DNA of 64,000 nt from Rhodococcoides fascians A44A (GTDB taxonomy: Bacteria > Actinomycetota > Actinomycetes > Mycobacteriales > Mycobacteriaceae): positions 201,258-265,257 of the forward strand of contig NZ_JMEX01000005.1 of NCBI RefSeq assembly GCF_000760735.1, written 5' to 3'. A program made the translations under genes and the position numbers. The stretch's first letter is position 1; each line of letters opens with the position of its first letter. The notes beneath the pieces are model-generated. The model was not told where the DNA came from and did no database searches. It saw nothing but the letters and a program-made list of their open reading frames with translations. Positions 1-8,203 of this stretch are shown here, piece after piece.

Positions 1-3000
1 TGCAGGCGCGAGTCCAGGACGAGCTGTTCCGAACCCGAGATGGGAGCGCCGATGTCGACACCACGATCGACCGTCAGTGGCTCGCTGACCGACGAGAACA
101 CCGTGGCCTCGGTCGGACCGTACGCATTGAACAGCGACCGCCCTGCACCCCACCGCTCGACCAGCTCCGCACTCGCTGCATCACCACCGGTCACCACGAC
201 CTTCAGATCATCCAGACCCGACGGATCCACCGACGCCAACGCAGCAGGCGTCACGAACGCATGGGTCACCGACTCGCCCGACAACACTGCAGCCAACTCG
301 GAACCGCCGTACACATCCGTCGGCGCGATCACTAGTGTGCCGGCGCCGCCGAAGGCCAGCAGCACTTCGAGCACCGACGCATCGAAGCTCGTCGACGCGA
401 ACGCGAGCACACGCGAGTCGGTGGTGACCCGGAAGCGAGACCGCTCCTCCTCCACGAAGTCGCCGAGTCCGCGGTGCGTGACCACCACGCCCTTCGGCAC
501 ACCTGTCGATCCCGAGGTGTAGATCAGATACGCCGCATCGTCCAGCGACGGCACCGGCCTCGGTGTAGCAGGCTTCGGTGTTTCAGGCCTCGGTGTTTCA
601 GGCCTCGGTGTTTCAGGACTCGACACAGTCTCGGCAGCGACAAGGTTCGATTCGTCGAGCGAGACCCAGTCCACCGAGGGCCCGGACTCGGCCAGTACGT
701 CGATGTACTCCGACGTCGACACCCCTACCGCGACAACGGAATCCGACAACATGTGCGCAAGGCGATCCGCCGGGTACGACGGGTCGACCGGTACGAACGC
801 ACCGCCGGCCTTGGCCACTGCCCACACGGCAATCACGTACTCCACCGAGCGCCGCAATCCGACTGCCACGAACGAACCGACACCGACGCCGCGTGCGACC
901 AACAGCTCGGCCACTGCAGTCGACCGAGAATCCAGCTCTCCGTAGGTCACCGGTGCACCCGAACCCGCAACCACCAATGCCTCGGCACTCACCCCCGCAG
1001 CCTTCACCGCGGAGGCGAAGATCTCCGGCAACAACTGTCCGCCCACCGACGACGCACCGCGAACCGGGACCAGGGCAGCCCGCTCGGCGGACGTCAGAAC
1101 ATCGACGTCGCCGACCGGACGGGCCGGATCGGTGGCCGCGCTGCGCAGCAACGTCACGAGCCTGTCGAGATGCGCCTGCGCTCGGCCGTCGTCCGCTTCC
1201 GAGTCATGGACGAACCGAATCGACATACCGGCGGGAACGCCGAGCGCATCGAACGTCTCGTGCACGGTGACCACGACGTCGACCACATCGAGATCTTCGC
1301 CCAGGTCCTCGACTCCGAACGACAGAAGCACGCGGATCAAGTCCGCTTTCGTGGACCCCGCCGAGTTGACCGTCGCACCGACCGACTCCAGCGATGCGCC
1401 CGCGTGAGCCAGTGCAGCCGAATCGATGTCACGCAGCCGAGCACCGAGATCGGAGAACGACTCCGCTGCGTCGACCGACGACCGGAGGACGACGACGTTG
1501 CCGTCGGTCGATCGCGTACGCACGCCGATCGAGATGTCGGTTTCGTCGGCGAGTCGTGACAGCAGCACGGCCAATGCTGAGTGGACGGACACCAGCACGC
1601 TGGCGTTCTGGTGGTTGGCCGCCGACAACAGTCCGCGGTGGGTGGCGGCGTCGATCGACGCGGAGGCTGTCCTCGGAGTCGGAGCGCCCGTCCGTTCCCC
1701 CTTGGATCCTGCGCTGTCGAACCCGGCGAAACCGACGGGGCTGGGCGCGTCGGAGAGCACCGAGGTCCAGTAGTCGAGTTCGGAACGCTCGGCGCGCCGA
1801 ATCCTTCCCACGTCCGCACTCGGGCGATGAACGGTATCGACCGCGTCGTGCGGGCTCGCTTCGACGAACGCGTCGACGACCTCGACGAACGTGCGGTGGT
1901 GACGGACGAGGTCCTCGTCGACGTAGCGATTCGGGTTTCCGCGGAAGTCCACGAACGTTCGTGCAGGGCTACCACTCTGGTAGATGTTGACCAGCAGGTC
2001 CTCGACCGGACCGGAAGTGACGATGTTGAATTCGCCTGCAATGGAACCGAGTTGGATCTGCTGGTGGAACAGCATCACGTTGACCATCGGACCCGTGAGG
2101 TCGGCGTCCCGGCCGCGCGTCGCGAGTTCGCGCCGAATGTCTTCGAGGCTGAACCTCTGGTGACGCAACGCACCCATGAGTTCCAGCTGCACCTGCTGTA
2201 CGAGGTCGCCCACGGTGCCGTCGGGATCCACACGGATCGACAGCGGAGCGACGTTGACGAGCATGCCACCCGAACGACGGAGCAACGCGGTGGTTCTTGC
2301 CGACACTGGAATGTTGATCAGCACCTCGTCGCGCCCGGTGACCCTGGCGAGGTAGCACGCGAACGCGGCGATGACGACGGCCGCGGACGTCGCGCCCTTG
2401 GTCGCGTCCGATGCTTCGAGCGCATCGACGATCTCGGTGCGCAACGCTTCGCTCGACAGTGTGCTTGCCGCGACGGTCGCGCCGGGTGTGTTCGCGAGGG
2501 AAGCACCACCACGCGCGTGGCCGACGTGTTCGACCCAGTAGTCGCGGTCCGATTCGAATCGACCGGAGGAGCGGTACTCCTGGTCCAGCTGGTACAGCTT
2601 CTGCAGTTCGGCGGCTTTGGCCGGTGGCGGCTGTGTGCCTTCCTGCTCCGCGGTGTAGAGCTCCGCCGTCCGATTCACCATCGTCATGGCTCCGTAGCCG
2701 TCGAGCGCAACGTGGTGGATCTTGCTGTACCAGAGGTACCGGTCGTCCTCGACGTGAAGAATCCAGACGTCCACCAGGCGATCGGTGGTCACGTCGACCG
2801 GAGCGGTGTAGTTGCGATCGATCCACGTCTTCGCCGCGGCCATGGGGTCGTCCTCGGACCGCAGATCGAGGTAGTCGACCGAGTCGTCGATGCTGTGATC
2901 GATCACCTGCATCGGTTCGCCGTCGACCTCGAACAGACGGATGAAGGCGGACTGGAACTCATGGCCGGCTTGACGCGTCGACTTCCTCAACAACTCCAGG

Positions 3001-3170
3001 TCGAGGTCGCCCCGCAAGTCCACGTACTGCGCGATACAGACAGGAACCGACGGCGCCAACTGCTGCGCGAACCACATTCCACGCTGAGCCGACGACAACG
3101 GGAACGGCTCCGATGCACCTCCCTCGGGAGGAAGTGATCCATGGGACTCGCCTGAGACCGCGGCGCGCAT
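1..3170 (-). CDS. Nonribosomal peptide synthetase, N-terminal part (C - half C - A domains), partial
   Basis: Large modular enzyme that assembles a peptide from activated amino acids; only the first ~1056 residues are inside the window and the frame stays open at the left edge. Seen: start ATG at 3170 directly after an in-frame stop, with GGAAAGG 6-7 nt upstream. A condensation domain opens with FPLSSAQRGMW (about residue 23) and has HHVALDG near 152-158. A second segment at about 460-690 begins with another DYW motif and resembles only the C-terminal half of a C domain. The adenylation domain follows, with YTSGSTGVPKG (about 885), FDASVLEV and NAYGPTEATVF. My hand alignment to GrsA gives the specificity residues D-A-L-F-V-G-A-V-F, which I cannot assign to a substrate. 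A repeated Pro/Glu/Thr linker sits before the YTSGSTG motif. The carrier domain would lie beyond the edge. The product is unknown. Confidence 0.93.
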   Translation of the reverse strand, partial: MRAAVSGESHGSLPPEGGASEPFPLSSAQRGMWFAQQLAPSVPVCIAQYVDLRGDLDLELLRKSTRQAGHEFQSAFIRLFEVDGEPMQVIDHSIDDSVDYLDLRSEDDPMAAAKTWIDRNYTAPVDVTTDRLVDVWILHVEDDRYLWYSKIHHVALDGYGAMTMVNRTAELYTAEQEGTQPPPAKAAELQKLYQLDQEYRSSGRFESDRDYWVEHVGHARGGASLANTPGATVAASTLSSEALRTEIVDALEASDATKGATSAAVVIAAFACYLARVTGRDEVLINIPVSARTTALLRRSGGMLVNVAPLSIRVDPDGTVGDLVQQVQLELMGALRHQRFSLEDIRRELATRGRDADLTGPMVNVMLFHQQIQLGSIAGEFNIVTSGPVEDLLVNIYQSGSPARTFVDFRGNPNRYVDEDLVRHHRTFVEVVDAFVEASPHDAVDTVHRPSADVGRIRRAERSELDYWTSVLSDAPSPVGFAGFDSAGSKGERTGAPTPRTASASIDAATHRGLLSAANHQNASVLVSVHSALAVLLSRLADETDISIGVRTRSTDGNVVVLRSSVDAAESFSDLGARLRDIDSAALAHAGASLESVGATVNSAGSTKADLIRVLLSFGVEDLGEDLDVVDVVVTVHETFDALGVPAGMSIRFVHDSEADDGRAQAHLDRLVTLLRSAATDPARPVGDVDVLTSAERAALVPVRGASSVGGQLLPEIFASAVKAAGVSAEALVVAGSGAPVTYGELDSRSTAVAELLVARGVGVGSFVAVGLRRSVEYVIAVWAVAKAGGAFVPVDPSYPADRLAHMLSDSVVAVGVSTSEYIDVLAESGPSVDWVSLDESNLVAAETVSSPETPRPETPRPETPKPATPRPVPSLDDAAYLIYTSGSTGVPKGVVVTHRGLGDFVEEERSRFRVTTDSRVLAFASTSFDASVLEVLLAFGGAGTLVIAPTDVYGGSELAAVLSGESVTHAFVTPAALASVDPSGLDDLKVVVTGGDAASAELVERWGAGRSLFNAYGPTEATVFSSVSEPLTVDRGVDIGAPISGSEQLVLDSRL
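561..620 (-). repeat. Four 15-bp tandem repeats inside the NRPS adenylation domain
   Basis: Four consecutive 15-bp units start at 561, 576, 591 and 606 (unit cggtgtttcaggcct on the plus strand, two copies identical). Read in the NRPS frame they give PETPRPETPRPETPK followed by a diverged copy. The repeat lies between the early A-domain motifs and YTSGSTG. The period is a multiple of three, so copy-number changes keep the frame. Confidence 0.9.
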
Positions 3171-3739
3171 TCAGACACCTTTCCGAGTCGACGTCGCAAG
3201 AGACGACGAACGCAGCGAAGAATTGTCAGGGACAGTTGCCGAGGTACGTGCAGTCAACAGTCATTTCCGTTCCGAGCGTGGTTCAGCAACTGGGCCTTGG
3301 TCGAGTACAGGTCTATCGGTACGGCTATCCGCCTACCCGACCGTTCACAGTTGGTTCGTTGCGCGCTGCGGTCGGGATTGGGTTCGAAAAGAATGCCGAA
3401 AAAGGCTCGATGCCGGTTTTCGATACATTCGATGGACTTGGGGATTCATTCGGAGAAATTGGTTGAATTCGATAACCGAGCAGCGCACACATCATCGACG
3501 ACCCCTCCCGTACGTACACGTCACCGACCGCGCAATTGCGGGAAATTGCGCGCCAACGATCAGTTGCGATCCAGGGACCACAGCGGTCTACAAACATACA
3601 ATAAGAACCCGCCGGTTTTGTAGCGGATCACTATTGAAGAATCGAGCCTACGTCACGATTCGTTACACGAATCGCGCTCTCGAACAGGCCGACCAGGAAT
3701 CCTCCGTCCGAATGACAGCTCGACATTCCCGAGAACCGC
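3171..3739. other. Non-coding stretch between lnt and the NRPS gene
   Basis: About 570 bp without a convincing gene; open frames here lack start-site support or recognisable products. Both flanking genes are on the minus strand, so the region is the 5' region of the NRPS and the 3' side of lnt. It is visibly richer in A and T than its surroundings (for example around 3380-3480). It holds one perfect inverted repeat, listed separately. I found no convincing -35/-10 pair for the NRPS and no IdeR-like iron box. Confidence 0.6.
3656..3674. promoter_or_regulatory. 19-bp palindrome, possible operator
   Basis: CGATTCGTTACACGAATCG has 8-bp perfect arms around a 3-bp centre. Its size and symmetry resemble operators of TetR- or GntR-type dimers. 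It lies about 65 bp beyond the lnt stop and about 485 bp upstream of the NRPS start. No T-run follows it on either strand, so a terminator is less likely. The function is inferred. Confidence 0.4.
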
Positions 3740-5341
3740 TCACGCTCGAATATCGGATTCGAAACCCTTTTCCTGCGCTTTTTCGGACTTCGAGTTTGTT
3801 CTTCTGCCGATCACTGCGGTGCCGATCACGAACGCCCCGGCCAGCACACACAGCAGATACTCCGGCCACGGACCCACTGCGGTGGCAATCGTCGTATCGG
3901 TCCGAAGAGCGACACGTTGAACGAGAACCTCCGGCACGAACAGATCGCTCGCCTGCTCGACGTCGCCCCGCGGCGACACCGTCGCGCTGATTCCGCTCGT
4001 TGCGGCGACAACGACGTCGCGGCCGTGCTCGACCGCGCGAACACGGGACATGGCCAACTGCTGGTACGTCATCTCGGTGTCCCCGAAGGTCGCGTTGTTC
4101 GTGGGGATCGCGATGAACTCGGCACCCGATCGAACGGACTCGGTCAACGCTCGGTCGAACGCCACCTCGTAACAGGTTGCGATTCCGACTGCCACGCCCG
4201 TGGCGTGGACGACACCGTTGCCCGTGCCTGGCACGAAATACCCGGCACGATCGGCATACTCGGAGAACAACCGGAAAAAACTTCGGTAGGGCAAGTACTC
4301 ACCGAAGGGTTGAATGATCTTCTTGTCGTGTCGTTCACCCGGACCGTCGGCACCGTTCCAGGCGATCACCGAATTGGTGGTGGTCCTGTCGTCGTTGACC
4401 AGAACGGAACCGACCAGAATCGGAGCACCGACGGCCTCCGACGCCTCGGTGATCAGTGCCGCCGCGTCCGCGTTTCGCAACGGGTCTATGTCCGACGCAT
4501 TTTCCGGCCACACGACGATGTCCGGTTCGGCCACTCGGCCCGCCGCCACGTCGTCGGCCAGGCGCAGCGTCTCGCGGACGTGGTTGTCCAACACCGCACG
4601 TCGTTGCGCGTTGAAGTCGAGGCCCAACCGAGGAACACTCCCCTGCACGGCCGCCACGGTGATGGATGGTTCGTCCCCGGACGCCTGCGCGGGCGCGAGG
4701 GTCGGCAACAGTGCGAGCGCGGCAACGGACGCGACCACGGTGGTAGCGGTGGCTGTTGCCCATCGGCCACGCGAACGTGGCCCGAGGATGCACGCCACGA
4801 GCGCTGCGATTCCGCATCCTGTCAACGCCACACCGAAACTCAGCAGCGGCGCTCCTCCGACACTCGCCAACGGCAGTAGAAACCCGTCCGGCTGGCCGAA
4901 TGCGAGTCTGCCCCACGGAAAGCCGCCGAACGGAAACGACGACCGCGCCCACTCGACGAGACTCCATGCCAGGGCAATCGACAGTGGCCACCACCGAGAC
5001 CTCCCGAGGACGGCTGCAAGGACGCCGAAGACACCGATGAACACGGACTCGGCGGCCGCCAGGGCCAACCAGGGCAACGGCCCGACGTACACGCCGATCC
5101 AGGGAAGCAGCGGGACGAAGAAGCCGAGGCCCGCCACGAATCCGTACCCGAAGCCTGCTTTCTTCGACGGGCGGTTCGAAGACCCGATACCCGACACGAC
5201 CCCGACGAGGATCGCGACACCGACCGGGGCGAGGAACCACAGGTGCCGAGGCGGGAAGCTCGCGAACAGCAAGAGACCGGCGACAGCAGCGAGGACGGTG
5301 GAAACACCGACGCGCAGGAACGCGCGCGGATCACGCTTCAT
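3740..5341 (-). CDS. lnt: Apolipoprotein N-acyltransferase
   Basis: Transfers a third acyl chain from phospholipid to the N-terminal cysteine of lipoproteins in the cytoplasmic membrane. The 533 residues match a full Lnt: hydrophobic segments fill about residues 8-215, followed by a nitrilase-fold domain. The catalytic triad is visible as E280 (VVWPEN), K340 (DKKIIQPFGEYLP) and C390 (GIATCYEVAF). The start overlaps the end of the upstream amidohydrolase by 11 nt, indicating translational coupling. In M. tuberculosis the homologue Rv2051c is fused to the polyprenol-phosphate mannose synthase Ppm; here the protein ends after the Lnt part and no ppm gene follows in the window. Confidence 0.95.
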   Translation of the reverse strand: MKRDPRAFLRVGVSTVLAAVAGLLLFASFPPRHLWFLAPVGVAILVGVVSGIGSSNRPSKKAGFGYGFVAGLGFFVPLLPWIGVYVGPLPWLALAAAESVFIGVFGVLAAVLGRSRWWPLSIALAWSLVEWARSSFPFGGFPWGRLAFGQPDGFLLPLASVGGAPLLSFGVALTGCGIAALVACILGPRSRGRWATATATTVVASVAALALLPTLAPAQASGDEPSITVAAVQGSVPRLGLDFNAQRRAVLDNHVRETLRLADDVAAGRVAEPDIVVWPENASDIDPLRNADAAALITEASEAVGAPILVGSVLVNDDRTTTNSVIAWNGADGPGERHDKKIIQPFGEYLPYRSFFRLFSEYADRAGYFVPGTGNGVVHATGVAVGIATCYEVAFDRALTESVRSGAEFIAIPTNNATFGDTEMTYQQLAMSRVRAVEHGRDVVVAATSGISATVSPRGDVEQASDLFVPEVLVQRVALRTDTTIATAVGPWPEYLLCVLAGAFVIGTAVIGRRTNSKSEKAQEKGFESDIRA

Positions 5342-6926
5342 GGATCACTCGTCCGCGGTGCACCGTGCGCAGGCAACGAGGGCTCGGAGACTGCGGATCG
5401 AGGGCGGGCAGCGGGGGTACTCCGGCCCTCGGATCGGTAGACCACCGTGCAACCGAATCGGCGGGTGCGCGCACGACCAGCTCGTCGGCATCCCAGACTG
5501 CGTAGCTCGCGGGGGCACCGGGAAGCAGCGTACCTGCCAGACCGTCGCGCACACCGCCCGCTCGCCACGCACCTCTGGTGGCAGCCGAGAACGCCGCCCG
5601 AGGTGACACCGCGCTTCCTGGAGTGCGGTGTCCGACTGCGTATCGCAGAACGCCCCATGGATCGACCGTCGTCACCGGGGCGTCCGATCCGAATGCAAGG
5701 GACACACCTCTCGATGCGAGCGAGGCGAACGGGTTCAGCTCCCGCGCCCGCTCCACGCCGAGTCTGGATGCGTAGAGGGCGTCGTCACCACCCCACAACC
5801 CGTCGAAGGCCGGTTGCATGCTGGCGATCACCCCGAGAGACGCAAGAACGTCCGCCTGCGCGTCCGACACCATCTCCAGGTGCTCTATCCGGTGCCCGAG
5901 CGCAGCTACCGCCGGACCGCCGAACACCTCGGCGGTCCGGAGCAGCGCCGCGGTGACAGCGCCGACGGCACCGTCCCCGATTGCATGAAATCCCGCCTGG
6001 ATGCCGGCTTCGGTACACGCGGACAGATGAGCGGCGATGGACTCGACGTCCTGGAAGGCGATGCCGGTGCCGTCATGGTCGGCGTACGGCTCGGTCAGCC
6101 ACGCCGTGTGGGAGCCGATGGATCCATCGACGAACAGGTCCCCGCCCAGCGCGGCCGCACCCGTCGACGAGAGCAGCTCGCGGGCGTGCTCAGCGCTGGT
6201 GGCCAGTTCGCCCCAATAGCCGCGGACCTCGACACCGTGCTGCGTCGCCGACAACTCGGCGAAGTCGGTGGAGCCCGAGATGTCCGGGCCCGCGCACTCG
6301 TGAACCGCGCAAATACCCTGGGCTGCAAACAGATCCAGTGCCGCGAGCCGGGCCCGCGTGCGCAGCCGCGGGCCGATCAATGCCCGAGCAGTGGACCGGA
6401 CCGCGTGATGGGCGTCGGCCGTGACCGGCTCCTGCGGGTCGAACCCCAACTGGGAGCTCGTGATTCCGCTGGCAATCCGAAGGGGCGACGAGCAGGCGGC
6501 CGAATGTGCGTCGATCCGCGACAGGTACACGTTTCGGCCGGGCGCAATCGCGTCCAGATCGGCAGTGGTCAGCGCCCCGCCATCGCCCCACGTCGAATCG
6601 TCCCAACCTTGTCCCCACACCACATCGTCGGATGTCTGCTCGACGTGCCGCCGGATTCGGTCCAGGCAGTCGGCCCGAGTCGCAGCTCCCGTCAGATCCA
6701 GTCCGACGACGGACAACCCGAGTGCCGTCGTGTGCACGTGCGAATCGACGAACGCAGGCGCGACGAATGCGCCTGCGAGATCGATTTCCTCGGCGCCCGG
6801 ATGCAGGGCTCTGCCTGTGCGATCCTCGCCGGTCCATGTCACGACACCGTCGGTGACGGCCATCGCCGTTGCGTCGGGTGCCGTCGGGCTGTAGATCCGT
6901 CCACCGAGGAGCAGTTGGGTACTCAC
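5331..6926 (-). CDS. Amidohydrolase family 3 protein (YtcJ-like)
   Basis: Predicted metal-dependent hydrolase of the amidohydrolase superfamily; substrate unknown. Start taken as GTG 6926 (VSTQLLLGGRIYS), which begins exactly where the family homology begins; an upstream extension to 7127 overlaps fxsA and looks spurious. The 531 residues show FVDSHVHTTALG (metal-binding HxH), the family's WGQGWDDS motif, HAIGDGAV, GHRIEHLEMV and a late FGSDAPVTTVDPW aspartate motif. It lies 17 nt after fxsA and overlaps lnt by 11 nt, so it is the middle gene of a three-gene unit. It resembles the enzyme at 13633-15258, so two members of this family sit within 8 kb. M. tuberculosis has a different gene (Rv2052c) in this slot, as I recall. 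Confidence 0.88.
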   Translation of the reverse strand: MSTQLLLGGRIYSPTAPDATAMAVTDGVVTWTGEDRTGRALHPGAEEIDLAGAFVAPAFVDSHVHTTALGLSVVGLDLTGAATRADCLDRIRRHVEQTSDDVVWGQGWDDSTWGDGGALTTADLDAIAPGRNVYLSRIDAHSAACSSPLRIASGITSSQLGFDPQEPVTADAHHAVRSTARALIGPRLRTRARLAALDLFAAQGICAVHECAGPDISGSTDFAELSATQHGVEVRGYWGELATSAEHARELLSSTGAAALGGDLFVDGSIGSHTAWLTEPYADHDGTGIAFQDVESIAAHLSACTEAGIQAGFHAIGDGAVGAVTAALLRTAEVFGGPAVAALGHRIEHLEMVSDAQADVLASLGVIASMQPAFDGLWGGDDALYASRLGVERARELNPFASLASRGVSLAFGSDAPVTTVDPWGVLRYAVGHRTPGSAVSPRAAFSAATRGAWRAGGVRDGLAGTLLPGAPASYAVWDADELVVRAPADSVARWSTDPRAGVPPLPALDPQSPSPRCLRTVHRGRVIHEA

Positions 6927-6943
6927 GACAGACCAGTCTGCCC

Positions 6944-7429
6944 TCAGCGAGTGGGCTTCTGGAAATCCTGAGGCTGAGCTTCGATGATGGCCCCGGACAG
7001 CCGCGGGCCCGTCGAATCCGGGACGACCTCGCCGTCGATGACCGTCGGCCGCATCCGCGCCGTGGTCGCGGCGACAGTGGGCATCCACCGCGCTGCGGCG
7101 AGCAGGACCAACGGACGCAACGCCCACCTCGTGAACGGCAGCAGGAGCAGGATGCCGAAGAGCGACGTCACCAAGCCGGGCACGAACATCGCCACCGCGC
7201 CTATGGCGAACAGCACACCGTCCGCGACTGCGACACCGGGCGCACGCTCACCACGTCCGGCGGCGCGCAAGCCGTCCATCACCCGGCGTCCCTGAGAGCG
7301 GACCAGGATCAAGCCGACAGCCGACCCCGCCAGCAACAGCAGCACGGTCCACAGCACACCGATGGCGCTTCCTACTGCGACCAGGGCAGCTACCTCGACG
7401 ATCACGTAAAGAAGAAAGAGAGCAAACAC
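6944..7429 (-). CDS. fxsA: FxsA family membrane protein
   Basis: FxsA-family cytoplasmic membrane protein; in E. coli overproduction relieves exclusion of phage T7 by the F plasmid, but the normal role is unknown. Start chosen as GTG 7429 (VFALFLLYVIVEVAALVAVGS) because AAAGGAA lies about 6 nt upstream; an upstream TTG at 7459 is possible. The 161 residues contain the family pattern: two early hydrophobic segments, the conserved GRRVMDGL loop, then GAVAMFVPGLVTSLFGILLLLP. It corresponds in position and sequence to Rv2053c and starts the fxsA-amidohydrolase-lnt unit. Confidence 0.88.
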   Translation of the reverse strand: MFALFLLYVIVEVAALVAVGSAIGVLWTVLLLLAGSAVGLILVRSQGRRVMDGLRAAGRGERAPGVAVADGVLFAIGAVAMFVPGLVTSLFGILLLLPFTRWALRPLVLLAAARWMPTVAATTARMRPTVIDGEVVPDSTGPRLSGAIIEAQPQDFQKPTR

Positions 7430-7528
7430 CGTCGTTCCTTTCGTTGCCTGTAGCGACAACGAACGAAGTGGTCTGGAATACTCCCGACCCCCGAGAGGTC
7501 TTCGTTTTTTATCAGGAACCGAGGCGCC

Positions 7529-8194
7529 CTACGACCCAGGACGAACGAGTCCGGTCTCGTAGGCGAGCACCACAGCCTGCACTCGGTCACGTAGACCGAG
7601 CTTCGTGAACATGCGACCGACGTGGGTTTTGACCGTCGCCTCGGACAAACCGAGCCGTTGCGCGATCTCGGCGTTCGACAATCCCGTCGCCAGCAGCTCG
7701 AGGACTTCGCGTTCGCGATCGGTCAAAGCGTCGAGCATCGCTGGATCACGCAACGGGGTGGCCTCGTCCGCGACCATTCTCGTCAGCAATCGCTTGGTGA
7801 CCTTGGGCGAGACGACGGCATCTCCCCCGGCGATGCTGCGGATGGCGGACACCAGATCGTCCGGTGGAGTGTCCTTGAGGAGGAACCCGCTCGCACCGGC
7901 GCGGATCGCGCCAAGCACATGCTCGTCCAGATCGAAGGTCGTCATCACCAGCACCCGCGAGTGCGACGCCGAGGACGTGATCTGCTCGGTCGCCTCCACG
8001 CCGTCGATGCCGGGCATCCGTACGTCCATCAGAACGACGTCGGGCTGCAGGTCGGCCACCGCCTCCAACGCCGCTTTGCCGTCGGCGGCCTCACCGACGA
8101 CGTCGATGTCCTCCTGCGCGTCGAGCACCATCGTCAGTCCCATACGCATGAGTTCCTGGTCGTCGACGATGAGAACGGAGATCGGCACCTGCAC
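7529..8194 (-). CDS. Two-component response regulator, NarL/LuxR type
   Basis: DNA-binding partner of the adjacent sensor kinase. The receiver domain (residues about 5-120) has acidic D11/D12, the phospho-acceptor D57 in VVLMDVRMPG, a TT switch near 85-86 and K107 in GFLLKD. A LuxR-type helix-turn-helix follows at about 150-215 (LTDREREVLELLATGLSNAEIA, SEATVKTHV). Start GTG 8194 lies 9 nt after the kinase stop; a second GTG two codons in is equally possible. Target genes are unknown. Confidence 0.93.
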   Translation of the reverse strand: MQVPISVLIVDDQELMRMGLTMVLDAQEDIDVVGEAADGKAALEAVADLQPDVVLMDVRMPGIDGVEATEQITSSASHSRVLVMTTFDLDEHVLGAIRAGASGFLLKDTPPDDLVSAIRSIAGGDAVVSPKVTKRLLTRMVADEATPLRDPAMLDALTDREREVLELLATGLSNAEIAQRLGLSEATVKTHVGRMFTKLGLRDRVQAVVLAYETGLVRPGS

Positions 8195-8203
8195 AACCTA
8201 TCT

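Noticed and set aside
40-3137. Several plus-strand open frames opposite the NRPS
   Set aside because: All show the Arg/Ser/Pro-rich composition of antisense shadows, while the minus-strand frame has full C- and A-domain motifs.
3223-3990. Open frames in the lnt-NRPS gap
   Set aside because: No recognisable motif, no ribosome-binding site, and the longest one runs into antisense of lnt.
7486-7516. Terminator between the response regulator and fxsA
   Set aside because: A short GACC/GGTC pairing followed by TTTTTT lies on the plus strand, where no gene is being transcribed; on the relevant minus strand there is no T-run.
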